Positions 8,300-17,446 of a DNA stretch of 64,000 nucleotides are shown in pieces (the first letter of the stretch is position 1; the number at the start of each line of letters is the position of its first letter). The translations under genes and the position numbers were made by a program. The DNA lies in contig CP003940.1 of NCBI GenBank assembly GCA_000317655.1, positions 1,869,547 to 1,933,546 of the forward strand, read 5' to 3'. The stretch is from Cyanobacterium stanieri PCC 7202. Lineage in GTDB: Bacteria > Cyanobacteriota > Cyanobacteriia > Cyanobacteriales > Cyanobacteriaceae. The notes under the pieces were generated by a model. The model was not told where the DNA came from, ran no database searches, and saw nothing but the letters and a program-made list of their open reading frames with translations.

Positions 8300-9346
8300 T
8301 TAAAAAGAGCGTCTGTACAATAGCCATACGAAAAGGGGCGAACCAATCAGGGCGGTAACAGCGCCTACGGGTAACTCCACCGCACCGATGCGGGATATTA
8401 AGTCAGCCCAAGATAGTACCATGGCACCCCCTAATGCAGACATGGGTATTAAAAGACGATAATCATTGCTTTTGAATAAAAAGCGCATGGCATGGGGTAC
8501 GAGTAAGCCCACAAAACCGATTAACCCTGCGATACTCACTGCCCCTGCTGCCAACATGGTAGCGGTGCCACCAATGAGTAAGCGCGATCGCCCCAGGGGA
8601 ATCCCCAAACCCACCGCCAAATCATCACCGAGGTTAAGGACATTGACAAAACGGGCTAGTAAACAAGCAAAGGCGATCGCACCTAAAATGTAAGGACTAG
8701 CAAGGGTTAACTCCGCCCAACCCCTTCCATTAAGACTCCCCACAATCCAATTAAGCGCCCTTTGAATCCTGCCATCATCCGAGAGTAAGAGTAAAGTAGT
8801 TTGGATTGCCCCAAACAAAGAAGATACCGCCACTCCGCCCAAAATTAAACGTTCTACCCCGATGCCATTACCAGTTCTAGCGAGGGAATAAACCAAAGCA
8901 GTGGTAAGGATTGCCCCCAACCAAGAAGCAAGGGGAATCATGTACAGAAAAACATTCAGGGTGATTAACACCACCACCACCAACCCCGCCCCTGCGGAAA
9001 TACCGAGCAAAAAAGGAGTTGCCAAGGCATTGCGCAACATTCCCTGCAACAAAGCTCCAGAAGTACCCAAAGCCGCCCCCACCACAAAAGCGGCTAAGAT
9101 GCGAGGTAATCTTAAATCCCAAATAATTACCTGATTAATTTGCGCACCCTCACCTCGTAGGGCTTGATAAATTTCTGTAAAAGTTAGAGAAACTGAGCCT
9201 GATGACAAAGAAACAAAAAAAGTCAATAGTAGAGTAACACAAATAATTATTATTATCAATTGAGTTTTTCTACTACTGTTATGACTTTTAAGACTATCTA
9301 ATGAACGGCTAGTTTCAACAGGTCGAACTCCTGTCTCAACAGTCAT
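8300..9346 (-). CDS. FecCD/BtuC-type ABC transporter permease
   Basis: The 348-residue integral membrane protein has about ten hydrophobic segments and the family signatures LRLPRILAAFVVGAALGTSG and GLIGFVGLLVPHAMRF. It begins with a short cytoplasmic tail. It forms the translocation channel of the siderophore/heme/B12 class of importers. It is the first gene of the four-gene minus-strand operon, so the operon promoter should lie in 9347-9615. Confidence 0.93.
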   Translation of the reverse strand: MTVETGVRPVETSRSLDSLKSHNSSRKTQLIIIIICVTLLLTFFVSLSSGSVSLTFTEIYQALRGEGAQINQVIIWDLRLPRILAAFVVGAALGTSGALLQGMLRNALATPFLLGISAGAGLVVVVLITLNVFLYMIPLASWLGAILTTALVYSLARTGNGIGVERLILGGVAVSSLFGAIQTTLLLLSDDGRIQRALNWIVGSLNGRGWAELTLASPYILGAIAFACLLARFVNVLNLGDDLAVGLGIPLGRSRLLIGGTATMLAAGAVSIAGLIGFVGLLVPHAMRFLFKSNDYRLLIPMSALGGAMVLSWADLISRIGAVELPVGAVTALIGSPLFVWLLYRRSF

Positions 9347-9459
9347 GGCATTTTGCTGTGATTACTATTATTAAAGGATTTTGTGAAAACATGGCATAAG
9401 TCGATAATTACGAACACCATTTATTTCTTTTCTCATTTATAACCAACTTTATAAATAAT

Positions 9460-9474
9460 TGCAAATAATAATCA
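9460..9474 (-). promoter_or_regulatory. Weak Fur-box-like motif upstream of the uptake operon
   Basis: On the minus strand the bases read TGATTATTATTTGCA, close to the 7-1-7 Fur inverted repeat TGATAATNATTATCA with three mismatches. It lies about 115 bases before the permease start in an AT-rich region, where chance matches are likely. Iron control would fit the operon's job. Confidence 0.25.
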
Positions 9475-9615
9475 ATAAAATATAAGTATCAAATGATTAA
9501 GATATTTATTAAAAAAACTCCCCATCACCTCTACCCCTCATCTTCCTTCTCCGCTCTTGATTTATTCATCGCCCTTAGCAGATAATGGAGTATGGACCAG
9601 TAAAAGAAAAATTAT

Positions 9616-10710
9616 ATGTTAAGAGCAGGAATTGTCGGACTCCCCAACGTAGGAAAATCAACCTTATTTAATGCCGTAGTAGCCAATGCCAAAGCCGATG
9701 CGGCGAACTTCCCCTTTTGTACCATTGAGCCTAATGTGGGAGTTGTAGCCGTGCCTGATGAGCGTTTAGATGTACTGGCAAAAATATCTAACTCCGCCAA
9801 AGTAGTCCCTACCCGCATCGAATTTGTGGACATTGCAGGGTTAGTCAAAGGTGCTAGTAAAGGGGAGGGGTTGGGAAATCAATTCCTTGCTAATATTAGA
9901 GAAGTAGATGCCATTATTCATGTAGTCAGATGTTTTGACAGTGATGATATTATCCATGTTTCTGGGTCAGTGGATCCAGTGCGTGATATGGAGGTTATCA
10001 ATTTAGAATTATCCCTCGCTGATTTAACTCAAGTTGAGCGCCGAGTGGAAAGACTCAAAAAACAAGCCAAAAGCAACAATAAGGAAGCTGTGGCGGAAAT
10101 GGAAATTTTAGAGAAAATTTTGCCTATCCTCAATGAGGGCAAAGCCGTTAGGGAATTAGAATTTACCCCCGAAGAAGAGGAAATTATCAAGCCCCTTGGT
10201 TTATTAACCTCAAAACCTGTTATCTATGCCGCCAATGTTAGTGATGAAGATTTAGCCACAGGTAACCAATGGGTAGAGGGTGTAAAAGCAGAAGCTACCA
10301 AACAAAATGCCATGGTTGTCATCGTTTCCGCGCAAGTGGAATCGGAGTTAGTAGAGTTAGGGCCAGAGGAAAAGGCAGAGTTTTTAGAATCTTTGGGAGT
10401 TGAAGAGGGAGGTTTGCAGTCTTTAATTAGGGCTACTTATGAATTACTCGGATTGCGTACCTATCTCACCACTGGAGAAACTGAAACTAGGGCATGGACT
10501 ATTATTGCGGGAATGAAAGCACCTCAAGCGGCAGGAGTTATTCATTCTGATTTTGAACGGGGTTTTATTCGGGCTGAAACTGTTGCTTATAATGATTTGG
10601 TTAGTTGTGGCAGTATGGGGGCTGCCAAAGAAAAGGGTTTGGTTAGGGCTGAAGGTAAGGAGTATGTGGTGCAAGAGGGGGATGTTTTATTGTTCCGTTT
10701 TAATGTTTAG
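9616..10710 (+). CDS. ychF: YchF/OLA1-type ATPase (redox-regulated, ribosome-associated)
   Basis: The 364 residues match the full length of the family. Visible motifs are the P-loop GLPNVGKST (8-16), the G3 region DIAGLVKGASKGEGLGNQFL, the NxxE-type base motif NVSDED, and a C-terminal TGS domain (FERGFIRAETVAYNDLV). YchF hydrolyses ATP, binds ribosomes and modulates translation under stress. The ATG at 9616 gives the standard N-terminus. The gene stands alone and ends before a HIP1-based terminator. Confidence 0.97.
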   Translation: MLRAGIVGLPNVGKSTLFNAVVANAKADAANFPFCTIEPNVGVVAVPDERLDVLAKISNSAKVVPTRIEFVDIAGLVKGASKGEGLGNQFLANIREVDAIIHVVRCFDSDDIIHVSGSVDPVRDMEVINLELSLADLTQVERRVERLKKQAKSNNKEAVAEMEILEKILPILNEGKAVRELEFTPEEEEIIKPLGLLTSKPVIYAANVSDEDLATGNQWVEGVKAEATKQNAMVVIVSAQVESELVELGPEEKAEFLESLGVEEGGLQSLIRATYELLGLRTYLTTGETETRAWTIIAGMKAPQAAGVIHSDFERGFIRAETVAYNDLVSCGSMGAAKEKGLVRAEGKEYVVQEGDVLLFRFNV

Positions 10711-10775
10711 GGGTAATAATATTAGTTTTATTTAAGTTTATTTTTGATTGAAATCTTTTTATTTTAGTTGATTAG

Positions 10776-10800
10776 AAAAGGGCGATCGCCCTTTTTTTTT
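10776..10800 (+). terminator. Intrinsic terminator built on a HIP1 palindrome
   Basis: AAAAGGGCGATCGCCCTTTT followed by more T forms a seven-pair GC-rich stem and a T tract 66 bases after the ychF stop. The core is the HIP1 octamer GCGATCGC. Confidence 0.8.
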
Positions 10801-10948
10801 ACTTATACTTAAGAAGCAATTTTTTTTGTCATACTAATAAATAGAGTACACAAGAATTGAATAAGAAAATATTATCACCAAAGATATTGATAATTAAAAA
10901 TAGATAAGTCATAATAATTGCTACAACATTAAGAACAAGTTAAGAAAA

Positions 10949-11404
10949 ATGAAAAGCAACAATATTTGGACAATTTTAATGATTTTATTATTAGGCGGCA
11001 CCTCTGTATCCCTTGCCGCTTGTGCAGAAGATGGGGAAATTGCTCCTCCTCCTGCTGAGGAAGGTATCGAAATAGAAGAAGATACAGAAACACCTGAAGG
11101 AATTGAAACCGAAGAAGAAGAAACTGAAGAAGAAACCACTGAAGGTGAAGGGCAAGAGTGATTGGGATTAGTCAAAGATTTACAAATCGGTGATTTAATG
11201 TGTTACGCCACCTTAGAAAATGAAAACGGCGAGGAGTTTTATCGAGGGGCAAGTTTTGAAATTTGCGAACAATCGGAAACTTATCTTAATCAAACCGTTG
11301 CTTTAAGCTATGAGATGGTAAACATTAATGATTGTGAATCTATCGAACCCTGTGGCAAAACTCGTCAAGAGGAAATTATTACAGCCATGGAGATTATTCC
11401 ATAA
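10949..11404 (+). pseudogene. Small acidic lipoprotein gene interrupted by an in-frame TGA
   Basis: The first part (70 residues) has a lipoprotein signal (lipobox LAAC) and a Glu/Thr-rich linker ending ...EGEGQE. A TGA occupies 11159-11161. The very next codons continue in the same frame without a shift for 80 more residues. That part is a compact Cys-containing domain (DLQIGDLMCYATL, ASFEICEQ, CESIEPCGKTR) ending at 11404. Such domains follow acidic linkers in cyanobacterial lipoproteins, so the two parts are one gene. A TGG-to-TGA change would explain the break. Sequencing error, a real nonsense mutation or readthrough are all possible. The function is unknown. Confidence 0.7.
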
Positions 11405-11629
11405 TTTTGACTAATCATTAGCTAATTTTTTGGTGTCAGGAGTTAGGGTAAAAGGAAAAAGTTTATTTGAGTAAGATAAATTTGATTACTTTTACCCGAA
11501 ATTTTTTCTGCCAAAGAGCAATAGATAATATCACCTCAATTGGGGAGGTTCAACAATTAGTTTACGATAGGGGGGAACTTAGTTAATAATAGGAGATTAG
11601 GTTATTACAAAAAATTTATATTTTAAACA

Positions 11630-14063
11630 ATGCGTATCTCCTTTAAGTGGTTACAAGAATTAGTCGATATTAATATTTCCCCCGAAGAATTAGCCAAAAC
11701 CCTCACCATTGCAGGGTTTGAAGTAGAAGACATGGAAGATAGACGCACTTGGGCTGATGGTGTGGTTGTTGGTAGAGTTTTAGAGTGCGATCGCCACCCA
11801 AATGCTGATAAACTGAGTCTATGTCAAATCGATATTGGCGAAGAAACCCCCTCCCAAATCGTCTGCGGTGCGCCCAACATCAGAAAAGATATATTTGTGG
11901 CGATCGCCACCCTTGGTACATATTTACCCAACGTAGATTTAAAAATAAAACCTGCCAAACTCAGAGGAGTAGAAAGTAAAGGCATGGTTTGCTCATTAGC
12001 TGAGTTAGGATTAACCAAAGAAAGCGAAGGTATCAAAATCCTCGAAGGAGACTTAACCGTAGGGCAAGATGTGCGCCCCCTCTTGGGCTTAGATGATGTC
12101 ATCCTCGACATTACCGCCACCGCCAATCGTGCTGACGCCCTCAGTATGGTAGGCATTGCCAGAGAAGTAGCCGCCCTCACAGGGGGAGAGTTAAAACTAC
12201 CCACCACCGAAATTATTACCCCCAACAATCAAACCGATAACCTCACCCTCCACATCCAAGAAACCTCCGCCTGTCCTGCCTATATTGGTACAATTATCGA
12301 AAACGTTAAAATTGCTCCCTCCCCCCCAATGGTTGCAATGGAGACTTGAAGCATCAGGAGTGCGCCCCATCAACAACGTCGTTGACGTTACCAACTACAT
12401 CCTCCTCGAATGGGGGCAACCCTTACACGCCTTTGACAGGGAAAAACTAACCCAAATTACTAACAGCCAAACCTTAAATATTGGGGTGCGCTTTGCCCAA
12501 GAAAACGAAACCCTCACCACCCTAGACGGGCAAGAAAGACAACTAAAAGAGCAAAACCTACTCATCACCGCCAACAACCATCCCATCGCCCTAGGGGGAG
12601 TTATGGGAGGAGAAGAAAGCGAAGTAGATGACAATACCCAGAATATCATCCTAGAAGCCGCCCTCTTTGAACCTGTGCCAATCCGTAGAAGTGCCAGAAG
12701 TCAATCCATCCGCACCGAAGCCTCCACCCGTTACGAAAGGGGAGTTAACCAAGTGCAACTAGAAAAAGCCCTTAACCATGCCATAGCCATGATTACGGAG
12801 TTAGCCCAAGGTAACGTTACCGCCCAAGTTACCGCCGATAATCGTCGGGGAGAATTTACCAACACCATCCAACTCAGACTCAACCGTTTACACCAAGTAT
12901 TAGGGAAAGTGATTGATGGGGAAGGGTTAACCGATGTTGCCCCCCAAGACGTGGAAAGAATTTTAACCGACTTAGGTTGTCAGTTGAAAGTAGAAACAGA
13001 AAACCCCTTAACCTGGGTTGTCACCGTGCCACCTTACCGTTATCGTGACTTGGAAAGGGAAATCGATTTAATTGAAGAAGTAGCCCGTTTATATGGTTAT
13101 GATCGTTTTACCGATACCTTACCCCCCCAATCTCAAGTGGGTTATTTATCCTCCGAGGTGACAATCCAGCGCCAAATTAGTTCCGCATTGCGTGGTTTAG
13201 GCTTAACGGAATTGGTGCAATATTCCCTCGTTAAACCCGAAAAAGCCCAAATCAAAATCGCCAATCCTCTTTTCAGTGAATATTCTGCTCTCCGTAGCAA
13301 CTTAATTGATGGTTTAATCAATGCCTTTGAATATAACCAAGCCCAAGGAAATGGTCATTTAAACGGCTTTGAAATTGGACGAGTTTTTTGGCTAGAAGGT
13401 GACAAAAGATGCGAAGGAGACGCACTGGGGGGTATCCTCGGCGGCAATTTATATAGGGATGGTATCTGGGTAAATAGTGGTAAACCTCAACCCATGTCAT
13501 GGTATGAAGCCAAGGGCGTTTTAGAGAGTTTATTTAACAGTCTCAAAGCACCGATTACCTATCAGGCAGAATCCGATGATGAGCGTTTACACCCAGGGCG
13601 CACCGCAGGGTTATGGTTACATAAAACTAAAATTGGGGTATTTGGGCAACTTCATCCCCAGCTAAGGCAGGAAAGAGATTTGCCTGAGAGTGTTTATGTG
13701 TTTGAGTTGAAACTTGCTCCTTTGATGGATTATATCAGCCAAAGATATTTACAGATTCCCACTTTCAAGGCTTATTCTACTTATCCTAATGTAGAACGTG
13801 ATTTGGCTTTCTTTGCACCCATGGATTTGACGGTGGCAGAAATTACCAACGCTATGCGCAAGGCAGGGGGTAAAACCTTGGTGGATGTGAAGTTATTTGA
13901 TGAGTATAAGGGGGAAAATGTGCCTGATGGTAAGCGTAGCTTGGCTTTTAGTTTAATTTACAATTCCCCTGATGGTACTTTGAAGGATACTGATGTTGAT
14001 CCTATTCATAACAAAGTTAGAGATAAATTAGCGAAGCAGTTTCCTGTGGAATTACGCAGTTAA
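11630..14063 (+). CDS. pheT: Phenylalanyl-tRNA synthetase beta subunit, with a one-base frameshift
   Basis: The N-terminal part (11630 to about 12320) carries the B1 and tRNA-binding EMAP-like domain ([20 protein letters not shown]). The C-terminal part (to 14063) carries B5, the catalytic-like domain and the anticodon-binding FDX domain ([17 protein letters not shown]). Together they give about 810 residues, the normal length. The frame breaks at a run of seven C (12321-12327). With six C the protein reads [17 protein letters not shown] continuously. As written, the first frame stops at 12349. PheT is essential, so a homopolymer sequencing error is most likely. The partner pheS is not in the window. 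Confidence 0.9.
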
Positions 14064-14066
14064 TCT

Positions 14067-14089
14067 GTAGGGTGGGCATTGCCCACCAT
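14067..14089. repeat. Dispersed palindromic repeat GTAGGGTGGGCATTGCCCAC type, copy 2
   Basis: The 23 bases are identical to the minus strand of 4614-4636. The palindrome lies between the convergent ends of pheT and the holin-like gene and could form a bidirectional hairpin. Confidence 0.75.
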
Positions 14090-14105
14090 TACGATTAGAA
14101 ATTTT

Positions 14106-14444
14106 CTAAAATACAATTTGGTTGATGATGGTGGATACCACAGAAACTATTACGGAACCAAATAAGGCGTTGAAAAATCCACCTACTTTGAATCCGGGGG
14201 TAAAGTAACCCACCAGAGAAAAACAAATGGCGTTAACTACTAGCAGGAATAAACCCAAGGTGACGATGGTAAAAGGGAAGGTGAAAAAGACGAGGATGGG
14301 TTTAATAATCCCGTTGACTAATCCCAAAACAAAGGCGCCAATAAAGGCGGCTTGGGCGCTTTCCATGATGATGCCGGGTATGATTACCGAGGCGATATAC
14401 ATGGCCAGGGCTGTAATACACAGGGTAATAAGAAATTCTACCAT
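14106..14444 (-). CDS. Phage-holin-family-4 / YvlD-like small membrane protein
   Basis: The 112 residues are almost wholly hydrophobic with about four membrane segments. The family signature GLVNGIIKPILVFFTFPFTI and VVNAICFSLVGYFTPGF are visible. Such proteins are widespread in bacteria; the holin name comes from distant similarity and no lysis function is implied. No phage genes lie nearby. It is probably monocistronic. Confidence 0.85.
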   Translation of the reverse strand: MVEFLITLCITALAMYIASVIIPGIIMESAQAAFIGAFVLGLVNGIIKPILVFFTFPFTIVTLGLFLLVVNAICFSLVGYFTPGFKVGGFFNALFGSVIVSVVSTIINQIVF

Positions 14445-14588
14445 GATTGATTTATAGTTAAATTTTATTTGTTTTGATTATAGTCAAACTTATTTTATCT
14501 TGCGATTTTTGAAAATAAATTTAATAAGTTGATTGTTTTGTTTATGTTTCCTTCAGTGCCTTATGAAATGGGGGAAATATATCAATTA

Positions 14589-14616
14589 TTGAAAATTAGA
14601 ATTGCCATACTATAGT
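14589..14616 (+). promoter_or_regulatory. Sigma70-type promoter for rpmF
   Basis: TTGAAA at 14589-14594 and TATAGT at 14611-14616 are separated by 16 bases, about 65 bases before the rpmF start. Both hexamers are close to consensus. Confidence 0.5.
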
Positions 14617-14681
14617 AACTATGGTTAAAATGGTAAAGTTGTCTAAACGTAAAACCTAGATATAAATATTATTTAAAAACC

Positions 14682-14858
14682 ATGGCAGTACCAAAGAAGA
14701 AAACATCTAAATCAAAAAGAGATCAACGTAAAGCTCATTGGAAGAGAAAAGCTAAATTTCAAGCAGACAAAGCTCTATCTTTAGGAAAATCTGTTTTGAC
14801 CGGTAACTCTAATAGTTTTGTTTATCCTTCTAAGGATGATGACGAAACCGAAGAGTAA
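14682..14858 (+). CDS. rpmF: Ribosomal protein L32
   Basis: This short gene encodes 58 residues. The N-terminus [20 protein letters not shown] is diagnostic of bacterial L32, and the C-terminus is acidic as in cyanobacteria. Like the L32 of many cyanobacteria, it lacks the zinc-binding cysteines. It is a component of the large ribosomal subunit. A promoter lies upstream and a hairpin terminator directly follows. Confidence 0.95.
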   Translation: MAVPKKKTSKSKRDQRKAHWKRKAKFQADKALSLGKSVLTGNSNSFVYPSKDDDETEE

Positions 14859-14879
14859 GAGTGTTTCATTGTACAAGAG

Positions 14880-14906
14880 AGGGGTAAGTTTACCCCCTTT
14901 TTTTAT
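14880..14906 (+). terminator. Intrinsic terminator after rpmF
   Basis: AGGGGTAAGTTTACCCCCTT forms a short strong stem followed by a T run. It separates rpmF from the convergent permease gene ending at 14903. Confidence 0.75.
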
Positions 14907-16021
14907 TTTCCCAAAGATAATTCTCCTTTTTTACCTAAAATTCCTTGGGGTCTTAGGACAATTAAAATCATTAAAATTAAGCCAATAATCATAACTCTTA
15001 AAGAGCTTAATTGAGCACTGGAAATAAAGTCATAATTATCAGAAATAAATCTAGTCAAAGACTCGTAAGCCCAAAAAATTGTGGCTCCCAAAATTGTTCC
15101 TGCATTGTTTCCTGAGCCACCAATAACGACAATTATCCAAGCATTAAAAGTAATCAGTGCCTCAAAACTACTGGGATAAATGGTGGTAAATTGCCAAGCA
15201 TAAAAAGAACCCGCTAAACTGGCGATCGCCCCTCCCAACATAAAAGATTGCAGTTTATACCAAAAGATATTTTTACCCAAAGCCTTGGGAATTTCTTCAT
15301 CCTCACGAATAGCTTTTAGAACCCTACCCCAAGGAGAATGCACCAATAAATCTAAACCATAATAAACCATTGCCAAAGCAATTAAAACTAACAACATCAA
15401 CCCTGATTTATAGGTGTAATTATAAAGTGCAATTACTCCATTTATATAAGTAATTAAAACTAAAATTAAAGTAAAAATAGTAGAAAGTAAAACACTATTA
15501 CGACTCGCATATTGAAAACTTTTTCCTTGGATTTCTTGACCATCTTTTAACCTTGTTTTTGCATTTATAAATAAACGCCAGACCACAAAAAAAGCTAATA
15601 AAGTTAAAATAAAAATCATCAAATACTTTCCTGCCAAATTAGGCTGAAAAGTACCCAAAGGTAAAGGATAACGCTGGATGCCAAAAGTTCCTCTGGTTAA
15701 CCATTCCTCATTTTGAGCCACCAAACGGAGAAACTCTGCCACACCAATAGTGACAATAGCAAGGTAATCCTCCCTAAGTCTGAGGGTAGAAGCACCCATC
15801 AACAAACCCAACACCGAAGAACCAATAATACCAATTATCACCGCCAAAAAAATAGGCATTCCTTGCAGACTTAATAAAACTGTGGTGTAAGCACCAATAA
15901 TCATAAATGCTACGTGACCAAAATTAATTAATCCCGTGAAACCCCATTGTAAATTTAAACCAAGGGCAAAAAGGGCATATAAACCCGTGGAAATTGTCAA
16001 AAAAACAAGGTATTGAACCAT
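14903..16021 (-). CDS. LivM-type amino-acid ABC transporter permease (NatD-like)
   Basis: The 372-residue membrane protein starts MVQYLVFLTIS and contains the LivM signatures NLQWGFTGLINFGHVAF and VIGGSGNNAGTILGA. The loop REDEEIPKALGKN is the ATPase-contact motif. It strongly resembles NatD, a permease of the cyanobacterial N-II neutral/acidic amino-acid importer. No natA, natB, natC or natE gene is in the window, so it is an orphan subunit working with components encoded elsewhere. Dispersed nat genes are usual in cyanobacteria. It is divergent from urtC, with an NtcA-like site between. Confidence 0.9.
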   Translation of the reverse strand: MVQYLVFLTISTGLYALFALGLNLQWGFTGLINFGHVAFMIIGAYTTVLLSLQGMPIFLAVIIGIIGSSVLGLLMGASTLRLREDYLAIVTIGVAEFLRLVAQNEEWLTRGTFGIQRYPLPLGTFQPNLAGKYLMIFILTLLAFFVVWRLFINAKTRLKDGQEIQGKSFQYASRNSVLLSTIFTLILVLITYINGVIALYNYTYKSGLMLLVLIALAMVYYGLDLLVHSPWGRVLKAIREDEEIPKALGKNIFWYKLQSFMLGGAIASLAGSFYAWQFTTIYPSSFEALITFNAWIIVVIGGSGNNAGTILGATIFWAYESLTRFISDNYDFISSAQLSSLRVMIIGLILMILIVLRPQGILGKKGELSLGK

Positions 16022-16132
16022 AAAAAATATCTAACCTCCGCCATTTTTCTTGTTCATTGTCCATTGTTTTATGTTTATTGTCCATCATCACGGTGGAATT
16101 TATACCCTTTACGGAGATTGTTCTTGCAAAAA

Positions 16133-16146
16133 GTATCAATTAATAC
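16133..16146 (+). promoter_or_regulatory. NtcA-type operator GTAN8TAC with downstream -10 like box
   Basis: GTATCAATTAATAC is an exact GTA-N8-TAC palindrome, the binding consensus of the nitrogen regulator NtcA. A TAN3T box (TAGGAT, 16166-16171) follows after 19 bases, near the usual 20-24 of class II NtcA promoters. It lies 64 bases before the urtC start and about 110 bases from the start of the divergent amino-acid permease. Both targets are nitrogen-uptake genes. Confidence 0.6.
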
Positions 16147-16209
16147 CAAATAAAAAAACCATTGTTAGGATAATTGCCTTGTGACATTAACTAGGACACG
16201 AATAACAAA

Positions 16210-17373
16210 ATGGTAAGTACAGCCCAATTTATTCCTAAGAACAAAACCCGCAATTGGTGGTTAAAAGTCTCTCTTATTGTGGGTATAGTAGCTATTTTGG
16301 CGATTGTGCTACCGTTTATAATTCCTGCTTTTCGGCTCAGACTATTAGGCAGATTTTTGGCTTTGGCGATTACGGCCCTAGGAATCGATTTAATCTGGGG
16401 CTATACAGGATTACTAAGTTTAGGTCATGGAATTTTCTTCGGTTTGGGGGGATACATTTTTGCCATGTATCTCAATTTGCAAACTGCACAGGGTGGTTTA
16501 CCTTCTTTTTTCACATCCTATGGGGTAAGTGAATTGCCTTTGATTTGGCAACCATTTCGCACTTTGCCCATAACAGTCATCGGATTAATTGTTATTCCGG
16601 GTATTGTGGCAGGGATTTTAGGTTATTTGGTATTTCGTAACCGCATCAAGGGGGTATATTTTTCCATCCTTACCCAAGCGGCGTTGATTGTATTTTTCAA
16701 TTTTTTTAATGGGCAACAGCGTTTGGTAAATGGCTCTAATGGTTTAACTACGGAGACTCAGACGATTTTTGGTACGGTGGTTAGTTCTCCTGTGGTGCAA
16801 ATCACTTTTTATGAATTAACTATTGTTTCCCTGATTTTAGTTTATTTACTCTGCTTTTGGCTGACTAGAGGGCGTTTTGGACGTTTGTTGATAGCGATTC
16901 GAGATGACGAGACTAGGGTTCGTTTTTCAGGTTATGATCCTACTTGGTTTAAGGTGGTTGTTTTTTCCGTTTCAGGGGCGATCGCCGGGCTATCTGGGGC
17001 ATTATTTACAGTACAAACAGGCATTGTCACTCCCGGCAGTAGTATGGATGTAGCATTTTCCATTGAGATGGTGATTTGGGTTGCTGTGGGGGGCAGAGGT
17101 ACTTTGTTAGGGGCGATCATTGGTGCCGTGTTGGTGCGATCGGCACAAACCTTTTTGAGTGAGGAATTTCCAGCGGTATGGTTATTTTTTCAGGGGGCAT
17201 TATTCCTGATTGTGGTAACAGTTTTACCTAACGGCATCGTTGGTTGGTGGCGCGAATGGGCATGGTTAAAAATTAAATCCCTATTGGGATTACAACCCAC
17301 CCTCCTTACCTATCCTGAAATTGATCTCAATGCCGAGGTGATGGTGGAGTCTAACCAGCAAGAGGAAGATTAA
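16210..17373 (+). CDS. urtC: Urea ABC transporter permease UrtC
   Basis: The 387-residue membrane protein has the UrtC-type LivM signatures: LGIDLIWGYTGLLSLGHGIFFGLGGY, NRIKGVYFSILTQAALIVFFNFFNGQQ, LVNGSNGLT, and AVGGRGTLLGAIIGAV. UrtC and UrtB form the channel for high-affinity urea uptake. The gene is normally inside urtABCDE, but here no other urt gene is adjacent. It is followed by purD on the same strand after 73 bases. The upstream NtcA-like site suggests induction under nitrogen limitation. Confidence 0.93.
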   Translation: MVSTAQFIPKNKTRNWWLKVSLIVGIVAILAIVLPFIIPAFRLRLLGRFLALAITALGIDLIWGYTGLLSLGHGIFFGLGGYIFAMYLNLQTAQGGLPSFFTSYGVSELPLIWQPFRTLPITVIGLIVIPGIVAGILGYLVFRNRIKGVYFSILTQAALIVFFNFFNGQQRLVNGSNGLTTETQTIFGTVVSSPVVQITFYELTIVSLILVYLLCFWLTRGRFGRLLIAIRDDETRVRFSGYDPTWFKVVVFSVSGAIAGLSGALFTVQTGIVTPGSSMDVAFSIEMVIWVAVGGRGTLLGAIIGAVLVRSAQTFLSEEFPAVWLFFQGALFLIVVTVLPNGIVGWWREWAWLKIKSLLGLQPTLLTYPEIDLNAEVMVESNQQEED

Positions 17374-17446
17374 GGCAATTGTCAATTAAGCCCCTTGCTC
17401 TTAAAATGAAAGTCTGTATGTAGTCAGTGCAAGGAAAAAAAAGAAC

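Noticed and set aside
9347-9615. Cobalamin riboswitch before the uptake operon
   Set aside because: I looked for the B12-box pattern on the minus strand and saw none, so only a weak Fur-like motif is listed.
12315-12335. Programmed ribosomal frameshift in pheT
   Set aside because: No known programmed frameshifting exists in PheT and no stimulatory structure is evident; a homopolymer error is simpler.
14106-14444. Prophage remnant suggested by a holin-family gene
   Set aside because: The family is a common bacterial membrane protein and no phage genes or attachment sites lie nearby.
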